Assembly: GCA_965217935.1 (NCBI GenBank)
Contig: OZ244581.1
Coordinates: 1,116,001-1,180,000 of the forward strand
Direction: 5' to 3'
DNA from: JBBROS01 sp965217935
GTDB lineage: Bacteria > Pseudomonadota > Alphaproteobacteria > Acetobacterales > Acetobacteraceae
DNA length: 64,000 bases
Positions 25,250 to 35,473 of this stretch are shown here, piece after piece (the stretch's first letter is position 1; every line of letters begins with the position of its first letter). The position numbers were made by a program, and so were the translations under genes. The notes under the pieces were generated by a model that ran no database searches, had not been told where the DNA came from, and was given only the letters and a program-made list of their open reading frames with translations.

Positions 25250-25843
25250 CTATCCTTGGGCAGCGGCCGGGTCGATCCACCCAATATTGCCGTCTGAGCG
25301 GCGATAGACGACGTTGAATTCGGAGGTCATGCTGTTGCGGAACATCAGCACGGCCTGATCCGCGAGATCCATTTGCATGACGGCCTCGCCCACGCTGAGG
25401 GTGCAAATATCGGCCGGGCTTTCGGCAACGACCGTCGCGAAGGCCGAGGCTGGGCCGCCGTCTGCCTCGGCCACGTTCGCCGCCTCCTCCTCCTGCTGCA
25501 GGATATATTGCCTCGCCGCCTCCGGCCTGGCCCGGTTGGCAAGATCGCGGGCATGTTCGTTGACCCGGCGGCGATAGCGGCGCAGGCGCTTGGCGATATG
25601 TTCGGCCGCATCGTCGAACGCGCCGTGGGCATCGGCCGCCTCGCCCTCGCCGCGCAGCATGAGGCCGCGGCCGGCGTGGACATTGATGTCGCAGGTGAAG
25701 AAGCTGCGCGCCCGGCTGAAGGTGACGTTCGCTTCCTGGGCGTGATCGAAATACTTTCCGGCGATCTGGTCCAGGTGTTCGGCAACGCGCACGCGCAATG
25801 CGTCCGAGAGATCCACCTGCTTACCTGACACCGTAATCTGCAT
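25250..25843 (-). CDS. hpf: Ribosome hibernation promoting factor (long form)
   Basis: A 197-residue HPF/RaiA protein of the long type that dimerises 70S ribosomes. The N-terminal S30AE domain (MQITVSGKQVDLSDALRVRV; FDHAQEANVTFSRARSFFTC) is joined by an acidic linker (QQEEEAANVAEADG) to a C-terminal dimerisation domain (FRNSMTSEFNVVYRRSDGNI). GGGAG precedes the ATG at 25843. It lies just downstream of rpoN, as in many proteobacteria. Confidence 0.94.
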   Translation of the reverse strand: MQITVSGKQVDLSDALRVRVAEHLDQIAGKYFDHAQEANVTFSRARSFFTCDINVHAGRGLMLRGEGEAADAHGAFDDAAEHIAKRLRRYRRRVNEHARDLANRARPEAARQYILQQEEEAANVAEADGGPASAFATVVAESPADICTLSVGEAVMQMDLADQAVLMFRNSMTSEFNVVYRRSDGNIGWIDPAAAQG

Positions 25844-25881
25844 CGGTCCAACTCCCTGCCTGATTGCGTGCGCGCCCCGCA

Positions 25882-27366
25882 TTATGCCGGCAATGCCTTC
25901 TCCCGCTTGCGCTGTATTGAACTCGGGATACGCAACGCCTCCCGGTATTTGGCCACGGTCCGGCGGGCGATGTCCACGCCTTCCCTTCGCAATGCCAACA
26001 CGATTGCGTCGTCCGAGAGCGCCTCGACCGGGCCTTCACTAAGAATTAACGCCCGAATACGGTGTCTGACCGCTTCGGCACTGTGGCTTTCCCCGCCAGA
26101 GCTTGAAGCGATCGCCGTCGTAAAGAAATATTTCAGCTCGAACACGCCGCGGGGCGTGGCGAGATACTTGTTCGCCGTGACCCGGCTGACCGTGCTCTCG
26201 TGCATCTCCACGGCTTCGGCCACGTCGCGCAGGATGAGCGGGCGCAGGTGGCCGACGCCTTGGCGAAAGAACGCATCCTGTTGCCGCACCACTTCGGCGG
26301 CGACGCGCAGGATGGTGTTGGCGCGCTGCTGCAGCGATTTCACGAGCCAGTTTGCGCTGGACAGGTTCTCGCCGAGGAATGTCCGCACCTCGCGCCCAGC
26401 CCGGGCGCCGACCCGCGCGTGGTAGCTCTCGTTGACGAGCACCCTCGGCATGGTGTCCGGGTTCAGTTCCAGCAGCCACTCGCCGTTCGAAGCCGCCCGC
26501 ATCAGCACGTCGGGGATCACCTGCTGGATGGGTGTCGCGTCGAAACCGGCGCCAGGCTTCGGATCGAGCCGGCGCAGCTCGGCGATCATGTCGGTGATGT
26601 CCTCGGCGTCCACCCCGCAGACTGCCATCAGGGCGCGGATGTCCCGGCGGGCGAGGAGATCGAGATTGTCGAGCAGGGCCTGCATCGCCGGGTCGAGCCG
26701 GTTGCGCTCGGCCAGCTGGGCGGCGAGGCAGGTCCGCAGGTCGGGCGCGAACAGGCCGGATGGATCGAAGCGCATCATTCGCTCGCGGACGGCGGCGACC
26801 TGCGGCTCCTCTAAACCCATGGCTTCGGCCAGGTCGGCATTGCTTACGGCGACTCGCCCCGCGCCGTCGAGCATGCCGATCAGCTGGGCGCCGATCATCC
26901 GCTCCACCGGGTTGGAAAAGCTGAGGCGCAGCTGCTCGCCGAGATGCGCCCTCAGATTTCGGGGCGTCTCGACAAGGTCGTCGATGCCGCGTTCGTCCGA
27001 GAGGTCGCGCACGCCGCGCACCGCGCCCGGATAGCTCTGCTCGAACGCCGCGCCGTCGGCGGCGCCGCCCGCGTCGTAGCTGTTGGCGTGATCGGCCTCC
27101 ACGGCATCGGGCAGCCTCTCGCCCGCCAATAGCGCCGCCGCGTCCATGCCCTCGATCGCATCCGGACGCTGGTCCGGGGCCGGGCGCTCGGCCGGGGCAT
27201 CCGCGCGCTCGTCACGCTCAAGCAACGGGTTGCGCTCCAACTCCTCCTCGACGAACGCCGCCGCCTCGAGGTTGGTGAACTGCAGCAGCTTGATGGCCTG
27301 ACGCAATTGCGGCGTCATGACCAGTGATTGCGTTTGCCGGAACTCTAGCCGTGGACCCATCGCCAT
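25882..27366 (-). CDS. rpoN: RNA polymerase sigma-54 factor
   Basis: A 494-residue sigma-54. The N-terminal activator-interacting region is glutamine-rich (RQTQSLVMTPQLRQAIKLLQ). The acidic variable region and core-binding domain follow (DIRALMAVCGVDAEDITDMI). The HTH (MHESTVSRVTANKYLATPRG) and RpoN box (ARRTVAKYREALRIPSSIQR) are complete. The gene begins 9 bases after lptB and is followed by hpf, the classic lptB-rpoN-hpf order. Confidence 0.96.
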   Translation of the reverse strand: MAMGPRLEFRQTQSLVMTPQLRQAIKLLQFTNLEAAAFVEEELERNPLLERDERADAPAERPAPDQRPDAIEGMDAAALLAGERLPDAVEADHANSYDAGGAADGAAFEQSYPGAVRGVRDLSDERGIDDLVETPRNLRAHLGEQLRLSFSNPVERMIGAQLIGMLDGAGRVAVSNADLAEAMGLEEPQVAAVRERMMRFDPSGLFAPDLRTCLAAQLAERNRLDPAMQALLDNLDLLARRDIRALMAVCGVDAEDITDMIAELRRLDPKPGAGFDATPIQQVIPDVLMRAASNGEWLLELNPDTMPRVLVNESYHARVGARAGREVRTFLGENLSSANWLVKSLQQRANTILRVAAEVVRQQDAFFRQGVGHLRPLILRDVAEAVEMHESTVSRVTANKYLATPRGVFELKYFFTTAIASSSGGESHSAEAVRHRIRALILSEGPVEALSDDAIVLALRREGVDIARRTVAKYREALRIPSSIQRKREKALPA

Positions 27367-27375
27367 GCGGGTAAT

Positions 27376-28074
<699 letters not shown>

Positions 28075-28121
28075 GCCGCGGGCGACGAGGCCCGTGCCTG
28101 CGCCCAGCGCGTCGCGGTCAG

Positions 28122-29063
28122 CTACGGTTTCGAGGCGGGCGTCGATGATGCGCTTCCTTTCTCTTTCCCGTCGCTGCCGTGCACGTCGTTCGGCATGACA
28201 AGTCCCTCCACCCGCTTGCCCGGTTCGTTCACCAGAGTCGAGATCCCAGTGCGCATGTTGACCACCGCGTCGTCGCCCTGCAACTGGTTCTGCCCGCGCG
28301 TGATCTGCACGTGGCCGCCGAGGCGCGCGACGCCGGTATCTGCGACGTAGATGCCTCGGTCTCCCTTCACCGTCTCCGTCGCCGTGCGGATTTCCACGTG
28401 GCCGAAGGCCTCGACCCGCTCCAGCTTGCCGGACGCGCTGCCAAGGTCGTCCGGCTTCTTGCTGGTCTGAGACGCATTCTGAACGGCGCCGTTGTCGGGG
28501 GCCTGGGTATACGCAACCAGAACATCGGCGGACATGCGGCGGCCATCGTTCGTGGTCACCGTCGCCAAGCCCCGGCCGATAGCCATGCGCTTGAGCGACC
28601 AATACTCCATCGTGTCCCGCGCGGTCATGACCTGCTGCGGCGTGGTGATCGACATGGCGCGGCCGGTCAGCAGCAAAACCGCCTGGTCGATGTCGTAGAC
28701 GGCCTTGTCGGCAATTGCGAGATCGGTCGCGGTGAAGATCCGCACATGGCCGATGGCTTCAAGACGGTAGACCTCGTTTGCCCCGGCGTTCGAGGCATCG
28801 GGCGATCCCGGCGTTTTCAGCGGCGCCGCCGGGGAGGCGGCTTTCTTGCGGTAGCGGCCAATCAGCGTGTCGGCCGTGACGGTGACGCCGCCCCGCACGG
28901 CCCGCGCATCGCCGTGGGCGACGACCTCCTGCTCGCTCTGCCGCAATTCGACGCCGCCCTGGGCGGTGATGTCGATCGCGCCGCCTCTCGACAAGTCCAG
29001 ACCCTGGGCCTTGGCGGCGATGGGCGCCAGCAACATCAGGCCGAGGGCCGCCGTACGGATCAC
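28122..29063 (-). CDS. lptA: LPS transport periplasmic protein LptA
   Basis: A 313-residue OstA-like protein that forms the periplasmic bridge for LPS. A signal peptide (MIRTAALGLMLLAPIAAKAQG) precedes beta-jellyroll repeats with the pattern VVAHGDARAVRGGVTVTADT, RLEAIGHVRIFTATDLAIAD and RVEAFGHVEIRTATETVKGD. It is longer than E. coli LptA because of linker insertions rich in Ala/Ser/Pro/Lys. Its start overlaps the lptC stop by 4 bases. Confidence 0.93.
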   Translation of the reverse strand: MIRTAALGLMLLAPIAAKAQGLDLSRGGAIDITAQGGVELRQSEQEVVAHGDARAVRGGVTVTADTLIGRYRKKAASPAAPLKTPGSPDASNAGANEVYRLEAIGHVRIFTATDLAIADKAVYDIDQAVLLLTGRAMSITTPQQVMTARDTMEYWSLKRMAIGRGLATVTTNDGRRMSADVLVAYTQAPDNGAVQNASQTSKKPDDLGSASGKLERVEAFGHVEIRTATETVKGDRGIYVADTGVARLGGHVQITRGQNQLQGDDAVVNMRTGISTLVNEPGKRVEGLVMPNDVHGSDGKEKGSASSTPASKP

Positions 29064-29686
29064 TTCGCCCCAGCGCCGTTCAGGACGACGTGGGCCGGAC
29101 CGGTGAATTGGATCGAGGCGCCTTTTTCGGTCAGCATGAAGCCCTGGGCGTCGAGCGTGCCGAAGGGGCCTTCCGCGTGCGTCTTGTCCCCGCTCGACGC
29201 CGCTCCGGCCTTGAGGTCGACCGCGATCGCATCGGCCTCGAGCGTCGTGCCGTCCTCGCGATAGAGCGTCACGTCATTCGACAGATCCAGGAGCGAGCGA
29301 CGCTGGATGAAGACGCCCTGCTTGGACTGCGCCATGAGCCAAGTGCCGGATTCCGTGACGATGTCGCCCTTCGGATCAACGAGGGCAATGCGCTCCGGGC
29401 CGGTCTGCATCGCCGATGCCGCGGTGACGGTGTAGGGGCGGTCGCGTTCGTCCACGCCGCGGTAGCGCGGGCCGAGCATCCGTCCGGATTCGGCCTCGAG
29501 CGAGAACGCCTTGCGGAACGCGATGCGCTCCTGGTCCTTGACCCGGACCAATTCCGGCCAGACCGCGATCGAGCTGAGCAGGACCAAGGCCAGCAACGGC
29601 AGTACCCATTTCGCGAACACGACGGCCAGATGGCGACGGGCGATCCGTTTCGGCGTCGGCGTCTTGCGGCGCCGGTAGGCCGACAT
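29060..29686 (-). CDS. lptC: LPS export protein LptC
   Basis: A 208-residue bitopic inner-membrane protein that hands LPS from LptBFG to LptA. A basic N-terminus (MSAYRRRKTPTPKRIARRH) and one transmembrane helix (FAKWVLPLLALVLLSSIAVW) lead to a periplasmic jellyroll (TVTAASAMQTGPERIALVDP; GTLDAQGFMLTEKGASIQFT). The ATG at 29686 lacks a strong ribosome-binding site. It lies between kdsD and lptA in the expected order. Confidence 0.9.
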   Translation of the reverse strand: MSAYRRRKTPTPKRIARRHLAVVFAKWVLPLLALVLLSSIAVWPELVRVKDQERIAFRKAFSLEAESGRMLGPRYRGVDERDRPYTVTAASAMQTGPERIALVDPKGDIVTESGTWLMAQSKQGVFIQRRSLLDLSNDVTLYREDGTTLEADAIAVDLKAGAASSGDKTHAEGPFGTLDAQGFMLTEKGASIQFTGPAHVVLNGAGAK

Positions 29687-29754
29687 CAGCCGGTCGCTCT
29701 GGATGTCGCCCCGGGGATTGACGCGCCGTGCTTGCAGCCGGATGTCGGAGGCGG

Positions 29755-30741
29755 TCAAATGATGCCGGCCCGGAGCAGGTCGTGCACGTGCAGGATGCCC
29801 AGCGGTCTCGCGTCCGCGTCGGTGACGAATAGGCTGGTGACCGGACGGGGCGCCTCGTTCATCACCCGAAGCGCCTCGGCCGCGAGCGCTTCGCCGCCGA
29901 TCGTGCGGGGAGCCTTGTTCATCACGTCGCCAACGTGGCGGGACAGCAGGTCCGGTCCCATGGCGCGGCGCAAGTCGCCGTCGGTGAGCACGCCGGCGAG
30001 GCGCCCGTCCGGCGACACGGCGCCGAGGCAACCGAAGCCCTTGCCTGTCATGAGCAGGAGCGCCTGGTCCATCGCCGTGCCCGTCGACGCGAGGGGGATG
30101 GACCCGCCGGTGTGCATCAGGTCCCCGACGCGGCGGAGTTGGGCGCCGAGGCGGCCGCCAGGATGGAATGCGGAGAACTCGCTTGCCGTGAAGCCCCGGC
30201 GCGTGAGCAACGCCACCGCGATGGCGTCGCCGAGCGCGAGCTGCATGGTCGTGCTGGTGGTGGGCGTGACGCCGATCGGGCAGGCTTCGGCCGCGGCGGG
30301 AAGCAACAGAACAATGTCCGCGGCGCGGGCTAGCGTCGATTCCGCGCGGCCGGTGATCGCGATCAGCGGGATGCCGAAACGGCGCGTGTGCCTGACGAGG
30401 TCCGCAAGTTCCGTCGTCTCACCGCTGTTCGAGAGCGCCAGGACGGCATCGTGGCGCACGATCATGCCGAGATCCCCGTGGCTAGCCTCGCCCGGGTGGA
30501 CGAACAGGGCTGGAGCGCCGGTGGAGGCGAGGGTTGCGGCAATCTTGCGGCCGACCAGACCCGACTTGCCCATCCCAGACACAATCACCCGGCCGCCGCA
30601 CGCCTGAAGACATTCAACGGCGGCGTCGAACGCTCCGTCCAGCGAAGCGGCCAGGCTCCGCAACCCGGCTGCTTCGGCGGCGAGCACGTCGCGCGCGATC
30701 GAGATCGCGGACATCGGCTTCATGGCGATCGCGACAGTCAT
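29755..30741 (-). CDS. kdsD: D-arabinose 5-phosphate isomerase (KpsF/GutQ family)
   Basis: A 328-residue isomerase making arabinose 5-phosphate for KDO synthesis. The SIS domain is at about 40-185 (GRVIVSGMGKSGLVGRKIAA; HGDLGMIVRHDAVLALSNSG; TPTTSTTMQLALGDAIAVAL). Two CBS domains follow (LLLMTGKGFGCLGAVSPDGR; TSLFVTDADARPLGILHVHD). AAGGAGGG precedes the ATG, the best ribosome-binding site of this operon. First gene of kdsD-lptC-lptA-lptB-rpoN-hpf, linking KDO precursor supply to LPS export. Confidence 0.95.
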   Translation of the reverse strand: MTVAIAMKPMSAISIARDVLAAEAAGLRSLAASLDGAFDAAVECLQACGGRVIVSGMGKSGLVGRKIAATLASTGAPALFVHPGEASHGDLGMIVRHDAVLALSNSGETTELADLVRHTRRFGIPLIAITGRAESTLARAADIVLLLPAAAEACPIGVTPTTSTTMQLALGDAIAVALLTRRGFTASEFSAFHPGGRLGAQLRRVGDLMHTGGSIPLASTGTAMDQALLLMTGKGFGCLGAVSPDGRLAGVLTDGDLRRAMGPDLLSRHVGDVMNKAPRTIGGEALAAEALRVMNEAPRPVTSLFVTDADARPLGILHVHDLLRAGII

Positions 30742-30877
30742 AACCCTCCTTCTATGGGCAGCCCAGCCGGGCGGTTCAATATCGTTAATGCAACGTTACG
30801 TGGCGTTGCGGCGGGGCGAGCGTGGCGCCCCCTGCGATCTGACCGACCATCCTGTTGCGGCAACGCCGATGGCAGAT

Positions 30878-32173
30878 TTACGATTGGGCGTCCGGCGAGA
30901 CAACCATGCACCGTGTCCGAGACTTCGCCAGACGCTCGCAGGCTTCGGCCGCGGAATCGCGCGACATCCCGGTCAGCCGCGCCCGGTAAAGGATGCCGGA
31001 TGATTGCCGAACGCTTGTCACGTTTGTGTGAGCGCCGCCCAGCACGTCGCGTGCGTTCTGCCGCGCCGCGCCGGCTGCCGAGACCGCGACGCCGCGGTTG
31101 GCGAACGCGCCGACTTGGACGGCCCAGTCGCCCGGCGAGAAACCGCTTTGGCGGATGCCGGCCGGCTCCGCCTGGGCGGGGCTGACCAAGGCGAACCGGG
31201 ATGGGCGGGGTTGGACGGGCACCAGCGCCGCCGCCGCGAGTTGCCGTTGCGAGCCTTGGGCGAATTGCAAGGCGCGCGAGGGTTCCGGAGCCTGCGCGAC
31301 CTGGACCGGCGCCGGGGCGCGGGGCGGGGGCAACGGCTCCGCCAGGACGGCCGGGGCTTGCTGAACCGGAGCGGGCGCTTCGGGGAATGGCTTCTGCAAC
31401 GTGATGTAAGGACCGCCCGACGCCGTTGCGCGGGCGAGCTGGATCGGCGCCGGCTCAGCTCGAGGCGCCGGCGGGTTCAACACGATGACGGGCCGGGACA
31501 AGGGCGTCGTTTGGCTGCTTGCATAGCGTGTGGCAGGCGCGTAGCGCGTGCCGGACGGCAGGGCGTTCGACGCATACATCGCACCCGGCGACGGCGAGCC
31601 CGGGACGCTGCCGGCGATGCGGGGGCTGATTGCCGCGACGTAGCGCCGCGTTTCCTCCGGCAAAGTTCGGTTGCGGGTCAGGTAGTCGTCGAGGCGCCCG
31701 GGGCCCGCATTGTAGGCGGCGAGGAAGCCCGGCGAGCCGAAGATGTCATACATCTCGCGGATGTAGGCGGCGCCGGCCCTGATATTGTTGTGCGGGTCGA
31801 ACGGGTCGTCGCCGAGTTCGGCGTAGCGTCCGCGCAGTTCGTCGTAAGTGGCCGGCATGACCTGCATCAAGCCCATGGCGCCGGCGCCCGAGGTGATGAG
31901 GTCGCCGTGGCGCCCGTAAAGCTGGCCGCCCGACTCCTGGCGCATGACTTCGCGAATCCAGCGCTCCGGCACGTCGTACTTGCCGGCGGCTTCGCGGATA
32001 TAGGGGCCCCACGGGTCGCTGGCCGGGCCGGGCGCTGCGTAGGCGCGGCTGGCGTGGGCGCGGTAGCGGGACGATTCCGACTGGGCGCTGAGCCTGGGGC
32101 CGCTTGCGCAAGCCGCCAAAAAGGCAAGACCGGCGGCGCATCCGGCAACGCGGGCAAAATTCTGGACCTTCAA
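30878..32173 (-). CDS. Lytic transglycosylase lipoprotein with SPOR domain
   Basis: A 431-residue cell-wall enzyme. It begins with TTG (MKVQNFARVAGCAAGLAFLA), preceded by GGGAGG at good spacing. A lipobox (LAAC) predicts a lipoprotein. The SLT domain has the catalytic glutamate in REVMRQESGGQLYG, then GAMGLMQVMPATY and FLAAYNAGPGRLDDYL. A long Pro/Ala-rich linker ends in a C-terminal SPOR domain (WAVQVGAFANRGVAVSAAG; LYRARLTGMSRDSA). SPOR domains bind denuded peptidoglycan at division sites, so a role in cell separation is likely. Confidence 0.92.
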   Translation of the reverse strand: MKVQNFARVAGCAAGLAFLAACASGPRLSAQSESSRYRAHASRAYAAPGPASDPWGPYIREAAGKYDVPERWIREVMRQESGGQLYGRHGDLITSGAGAMGLMQVMPATYDELRGRYAELGDDPFDPHNNIRAGAAYIREMYDIFGSPGFLAAYNAGPGRLDDYLTRNRTLPEETRRYVAAISPRIAGSVPGSPSPGAMYASNALPSGTRYAPATRYASSQTTPLSRPVIVLNPPAPRAEPAPIQLARATASGGPYITLQKPFPEAPAPVQQAPAVLAEPLPPPRAPAPVQVAQAPEPSRALQFAQGSQRQLAAAALVPVQPRPSRFALVSPAQAEPAGIRQSGFSPGDWAVQVGAFANRGVAVSAAGAARQNARDVLGGAHTNVTSVRQSSGILYRARLTGMSRDSAAEACERLAKSRTRCMVVSPDAQS

Positions 32174-32482
32174 GCAGGACCTCCCGTCATGTCCGCCCCT
32201 TGCGTCTGTCCCGGCGTTTCTGCCGCGGAACGGGGCTCGTGAAAACGACGCCTGCGTTGCCGCTGACGCGAAATGGCCGCAGCGGGCCTGCAAGGGGTAA
32301 GTTGCAGGCCGTCGCTCAGTCCTTCCGGAAGGAACCTTGTGCAACCCGTTAACCCGACACGGCTTTTTCGGCAACAACTCTCTGTCGTTCGCGCGTCGTT
32401 TTTTGTTATGAACGTGTCTTATGCGCGACAGATAATGGCTGAGTTGCGGCATGAGGGCGGATCGGCTACTGCCGCCTCCTTC

Positions 32483-33346
32483 ATGAGCGCGACCGACACC
32501 ACTGCAACCTTACCGGCTTCGAGCGACCTGCTGCTGCGCTCCAACCTGACGTGGCGGGCGCGGCAGCAGCAGGCGGTGGCGGACCTGTTGGGCGCCGTGC
32601 GGCTGTGGAGGCTGGCGCTGGCGCTGGGCTGGTTCGATATCCGGCTGCGCTACCGCGGGTCCGTGCTCGGGCCGTTCTGGCTGACGCTGTCGACGGCGGT
32701 GATGGTCGCGGCACTGGGCGTGCTCTATGCCAAGCTGTTCAAGATGGAGCTGCACGAGTACCTGCCGTATCTCGCGCTCTCGCTGGTGCTTTGGAACACG
32801 CTGGCCGGGGTGGTGACGGAGGCTTGCATCTGTTTCACCAGCAGCGAAGGCATGATCCGGGCGATGCGGATGCCGTTCCTTCTGTATGCGGGGCGGGTGC
32901 TGGTTCGCAACGTGATCGTGTTCGCGCATAACGTGCTGGTCATCGTCGCGGTCTATGCCTGGTTCGACGTTTGGCCCGGGTGGTCCGTGCTTGAGGTCAT
33001 CCCCGGCATGGGACTGTGGTTCCTCGACGCGATCGCCGCGTGCCTGTTGCTAGGCGCCTTTTGCGCGCGATTCCGCGACATCCCGCCGATCATCGGCAGC
33101 GTGATGCAGATCGCCTTCTTCGTCAGCCCGGTGATCTGGAAGCCTGACCTGCTGACCGAGGCGGGGCGGGAATGGCTGATCGCGAACCCGTTCTACGTCT
33201 TGCTTGAGATCGTCCGCGCCCCATTGCTCGGCGCCGCGGCCAGCACGGCCGTCTGGGTTTCGGTGTCGTGCTACAGCTTGGCGCTGACCGGGGCCGCCTG
33301 GCTGGCGTTCGTCAGGGTTCGCGGCCGCCTGGCGTTCTGGGTTTAG
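32483..33346 (+). CDS. ABC-2 type polysaccharide export permease
   Basis: A membrane subunit of about 287 residues, of the Wzm/KpsM type. The conserved start of the permease is LALGWFDIRLRYRGSVLGPF, followed by about six helices. A terminal NPFYVLLEIVRAPLLG is typical of O-antigen or capsule exporters. Several in-frame ATGs exist (32408, 32435, 32483); none has a clear ribosome-binding site. The ATPase partner starts 4 bases after the stop. Probable cargo is a lipid-linked polysaccharide, unidentified; no glycosyltransferases are nearby. Confidence 0.88.
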   Translation: MSATDTTATLPASSDLLLRSNLTWRARQQQAVADLLGAVRLWRLALALGWFDIRLRYRGSVLGPFWLTLSTAVMVAALGVLYAKLFKMELHEYLPYLALSLVLWNTLAGVVTEACICFTSSEGMIRAMRMPFLLYAGRVLVRNVIVFAHNVLVIVAVYAWFDVWPGWSVLEVIPGMGLWFLDAIAACLLLGAFCARFRDIPPIIGSVMQIAFFVSPVIWKPDLLTEAGREWLIANPFYVLLEIVRAPLLGAAASTAVWVSVSCYSLALTGAAWLAFVRVRGRLAFWV

Positions 33347-33350
33347 CGCG

Positions 33351-34094
33351 ATGGCCTCGGTGGACGTGCAAGGGATCGACGTCGAGTTCCCGATCTATCA
33401 CGGCAACAGCCGGAGCCTGAAGCGCACGGTGTTCGCCGCGGCCAGCGGGCGGCTGCAGGAAGACGACCGGCATCGGATCGTGGTGCAGGCGCTGCGCGGC
33501 GTCTCGTTCCGGCTCGGCCGCGGGGAGCGGCTCGGGCTGATCGGCCAGAACGGCGCCGGCAAGACGACGCTGCTGCGGACGCTGGCGGGCATCTATGAAC
33601 CCGTGGTCGGCCAGGTGCATGTCCAGGGCTCGATCGGCGCGCTGCTCGATACCAACCTCGGCATGAACCCCGAGATGACGGGGCGCGAGAACATCGCGCT
33701 GCGGGGGCTGACGGTGGGGCTGGACCGCAAGGCGATTCGCGCCCTCGAGGAGGATGTGCAGCATTTCGCCGAGCTCGATGCGTTCCTGGACCTGCCGCTG
33801 CGATTCTACAGCTCCGGCATGACGGTCAGACTCGGTTTCGCGCTCGCCACCGCCATCAAGCCGCAGGTGTTGCTGATGGACGAATGGTTCCTGGCCGGGG
33901 ACGCGGCGTTCATGGACAAGGCGACCGCGCGGCTCGAGAACATGGTCCGCGGCGCCGACATCCTGATCCTGTCGTCGCACAGCGAGAAGGCGATCCTGGA
34001 ATGGAGCACGCGGGTGATGTGGATGGACCAGGGCCGAATCCGCGCCGACGGAACGCCCGAGGCCGTGGTAGAGCAATATAACGACAGCCGCTGA
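33351..34094 (+). CDS. Polysaccharide export ABC ATPase (Wzt/KpsT-like)
   Basis: A 247-residue ATPase partner of the preceding permease. Walker A GQNGAGKTTLL, the family-specific SIGALLDTNLGMNPEMTGREN, LRFYSSGMTVRLGFALA in place of the standard signature, and Walker B QVLLMDEWFLAGD are seen. It lacks the C-terminal carbohydrate-binding domain of some Wzt proteins, which points to KpsT-like export without chain-end recognition by the ATPase. It converges with the phosphatase gene, stop codons touching (TGATCA). Confidence 0.9.
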   Translation: MASVDVQGIDVEFPIYHGNSRSLKRTVFAAASGRLQEDDRHRIVVQALRGVSFRLGRGERLGLIGQNGAGKTTLLRTLAGIYEPVVGQVHVQGSIGALLDTNLGMNPEMTGRENIALRGLTVGLDRKAIRALEEDVQHFAELDAFLDLPLRFYSSGMTVRLGFALATAIKPQVLLMDEWFLAGDAAFMDKATARLENMVRGADILILSSHSEKAILEWSTRVMWMDQGRIRADGTPEAVVEQYNDSR

Positions 34095-34652
34095 TCAGGC
34101 AACCTTCCAGGAGATCTCCGCCGGCGGCGCCGAGTTCGGGTCGTAGCGGATCCATTGCCCGTTCTGCACCGACTGCCCGGTCAGGGACATGATGAAGCCC
34201 CAGTGGCACACCACCAGCGTGTGCGCCCAGTCTGGCTCTGCGGCCATCTCGGCCCGGAACAGCCCGGCGCGGGCGACCACGTCCTCGGCCGGCTCGTCGA
34301 TTTCGGGCCACCAGCGTTCCTCGATCGCCGAGAAGTCGTGTTCGGGCCAGGCCTGCATCAGGGTGGCCCTCGGGCTGCCGACATCGCAGGTGAAGGCGTA
34401 CCGCTCGCGGACCGAGGGATTGACCACGACGGGGAGCTCGAGGCGGCGGGCGAGCGGGGCGGCGGTTTGCAGCGCCCTGGTGTAGGGCGAAGCGAGGATG
34501 CGCCGGATGTCTTGCCGCGATAGCGCCTCGGCCGCCGCCGCCGCCTGCTCGTGGCCAAGCTGGGTGAGCGTCGGGTCGGTGATGCCTGGATCGGTCCGCG
34601 TTTTGGTGAAATGAAGGTTGAACTCGCTTTGGCCGTGGCGGAGCAGGATCAT
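34095..34652 (-). CDS. Histidine phosphatase family protein
   Basis: A 185-residue phosphoglycerate-mutase-like phosphatase. The catalytic motif LRHGQSEFN is at the N-terminus. The second histidine lies in TLVVCHWGFIMSLTG, and SPYTRALQTA is the conserved middle block. The substrate cannot be predicted from sequence. It appears to be a single gene, convergent with the ABC exporter pair. Confidence 0.88.
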   Translation of the reverse strand: MILLRHGQSEFNLHFTKTRTDPGITDPTLTQLGHEQAAAAAEALSRQDIRRILASPYTRALQTAAPLARRLELPVVVNPSVRERYAFTCDVGSPRATLMQAWPEHDFSAIEERWWPEIDEPAEDVVARAGLFRAEMAAEPDWAHTLVVCHWGFIMSLTGQSVQNGQWIRYDPNSAPPAEISWKVA

Positions 34653-34795
34653 GGACCGGGCTTAGCAGGTTGCCGGGCATCGCCCAAGGGCGGCGGCCTC
34701 GGATTGCCGGGGTGATTACGGTTGCTTCACCACTCGTTCATTGTTTGGTCCTATTAGCGGGCCTATGTGTGGCGGATGAGAAAGGACTCGATCTA

Positions 34796-35467
34796 ATGGG
34801 CGCTGGCTTTCCCATCGACCTGCTGCTGTTCGGCATGATCGCGGCATTCCTGGTGCTCAGGCTGCGCGGCATCCTCGGCAAGCGGACCGGCTTCGAGCGA
34901 TCCAATCCAGGCAACCGGCCCAATGCCGCCGCCTCGCCCGACACGGCGCGAATGGGGCCGACGATCGACGGCAAGGCGGAGACGCCCGAAGCGGAACGGC
35001 CGTTGCCGGACCCGGCCAGCCCGACCGGGCAGACATTGCAGGCGATGCAGGGCGTCGATCGGAACTTTTCACCGGCGCACTTCCTGAACGGCGCCGAAGC
35101 CGCATTCCGCATGATCGTGAGCGCCTTCGCAAATGGCGACCGAGTGGCGCTTCGCCCCCTGCTGGGAGACGCGACCTACGCTGCCTTTGAGCAGGCGATC
35201 TCTGCGCGTGAGAGCGCCGGGCAGACGCAGCGGAGCGAGATCAAGGGGATCGAGCAGGCGAGCATCGACGAGGCCACGCTCGACGGCAGCGCTGCCCACA
35301 TCACCGTGCGTTTCGTCTCCGACCAAGTGTCGGAAACACTCGGCGCGGATGGACGTCCGGTCGCGGGAGCAGATGCCGTGGCCGAGATCACTGACTTGTG
35401 GACATTCGAGCGCGACCTGAACCAACCCGACCCGGCGTGGCGGCTGGAAGCGGCCCGCACGGGCTAG
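34796..35467 (+). CDS. Tim44/TimA family protein
   Basis: A 223-residue membrane-anchored protein. An N-terminal helix (FPIDLLLFGMIAAFLVLRLR) and a Pro/Glu-rich linker lead to a C-terminal Tim44-like domain (FLNGAEAAFRMIVSAFANGD; LRPLLGDATYAAFEQAI; ITDLWTFERDLNQPDPAWRL). Mitochondrial Tim44 derives from this bacterial family (TimA); the bacterial role is poorly defined. The ATG at 34796 follows AAAGGA. In many alphaproteobacteria the next genes are mltA and an Smr gene; here a DNA methyltransferase stands where mltA would be. Confidence 0.88.
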   Translation: MGAGFPIDLLLFGMIAAFLVLRLRGILGKRTGFERSNPGNRPNAAASPDTARMGPTIDGKAETPEAERPLPDPASPTGQTLQAMQGVDRNFSPAHFLNGAEAAFRMIVSAFANGDRVALRPLLGDATYAAFEQAISARESAGQTQRSEIKGIEQASIDEATLDGSAAHITVRFVSDQVSETLGADGRPVAGADAVAEITDLWTFERDLNQPDPAWRLEAARTG

Positions 35468-35473
35468 ACCTCC

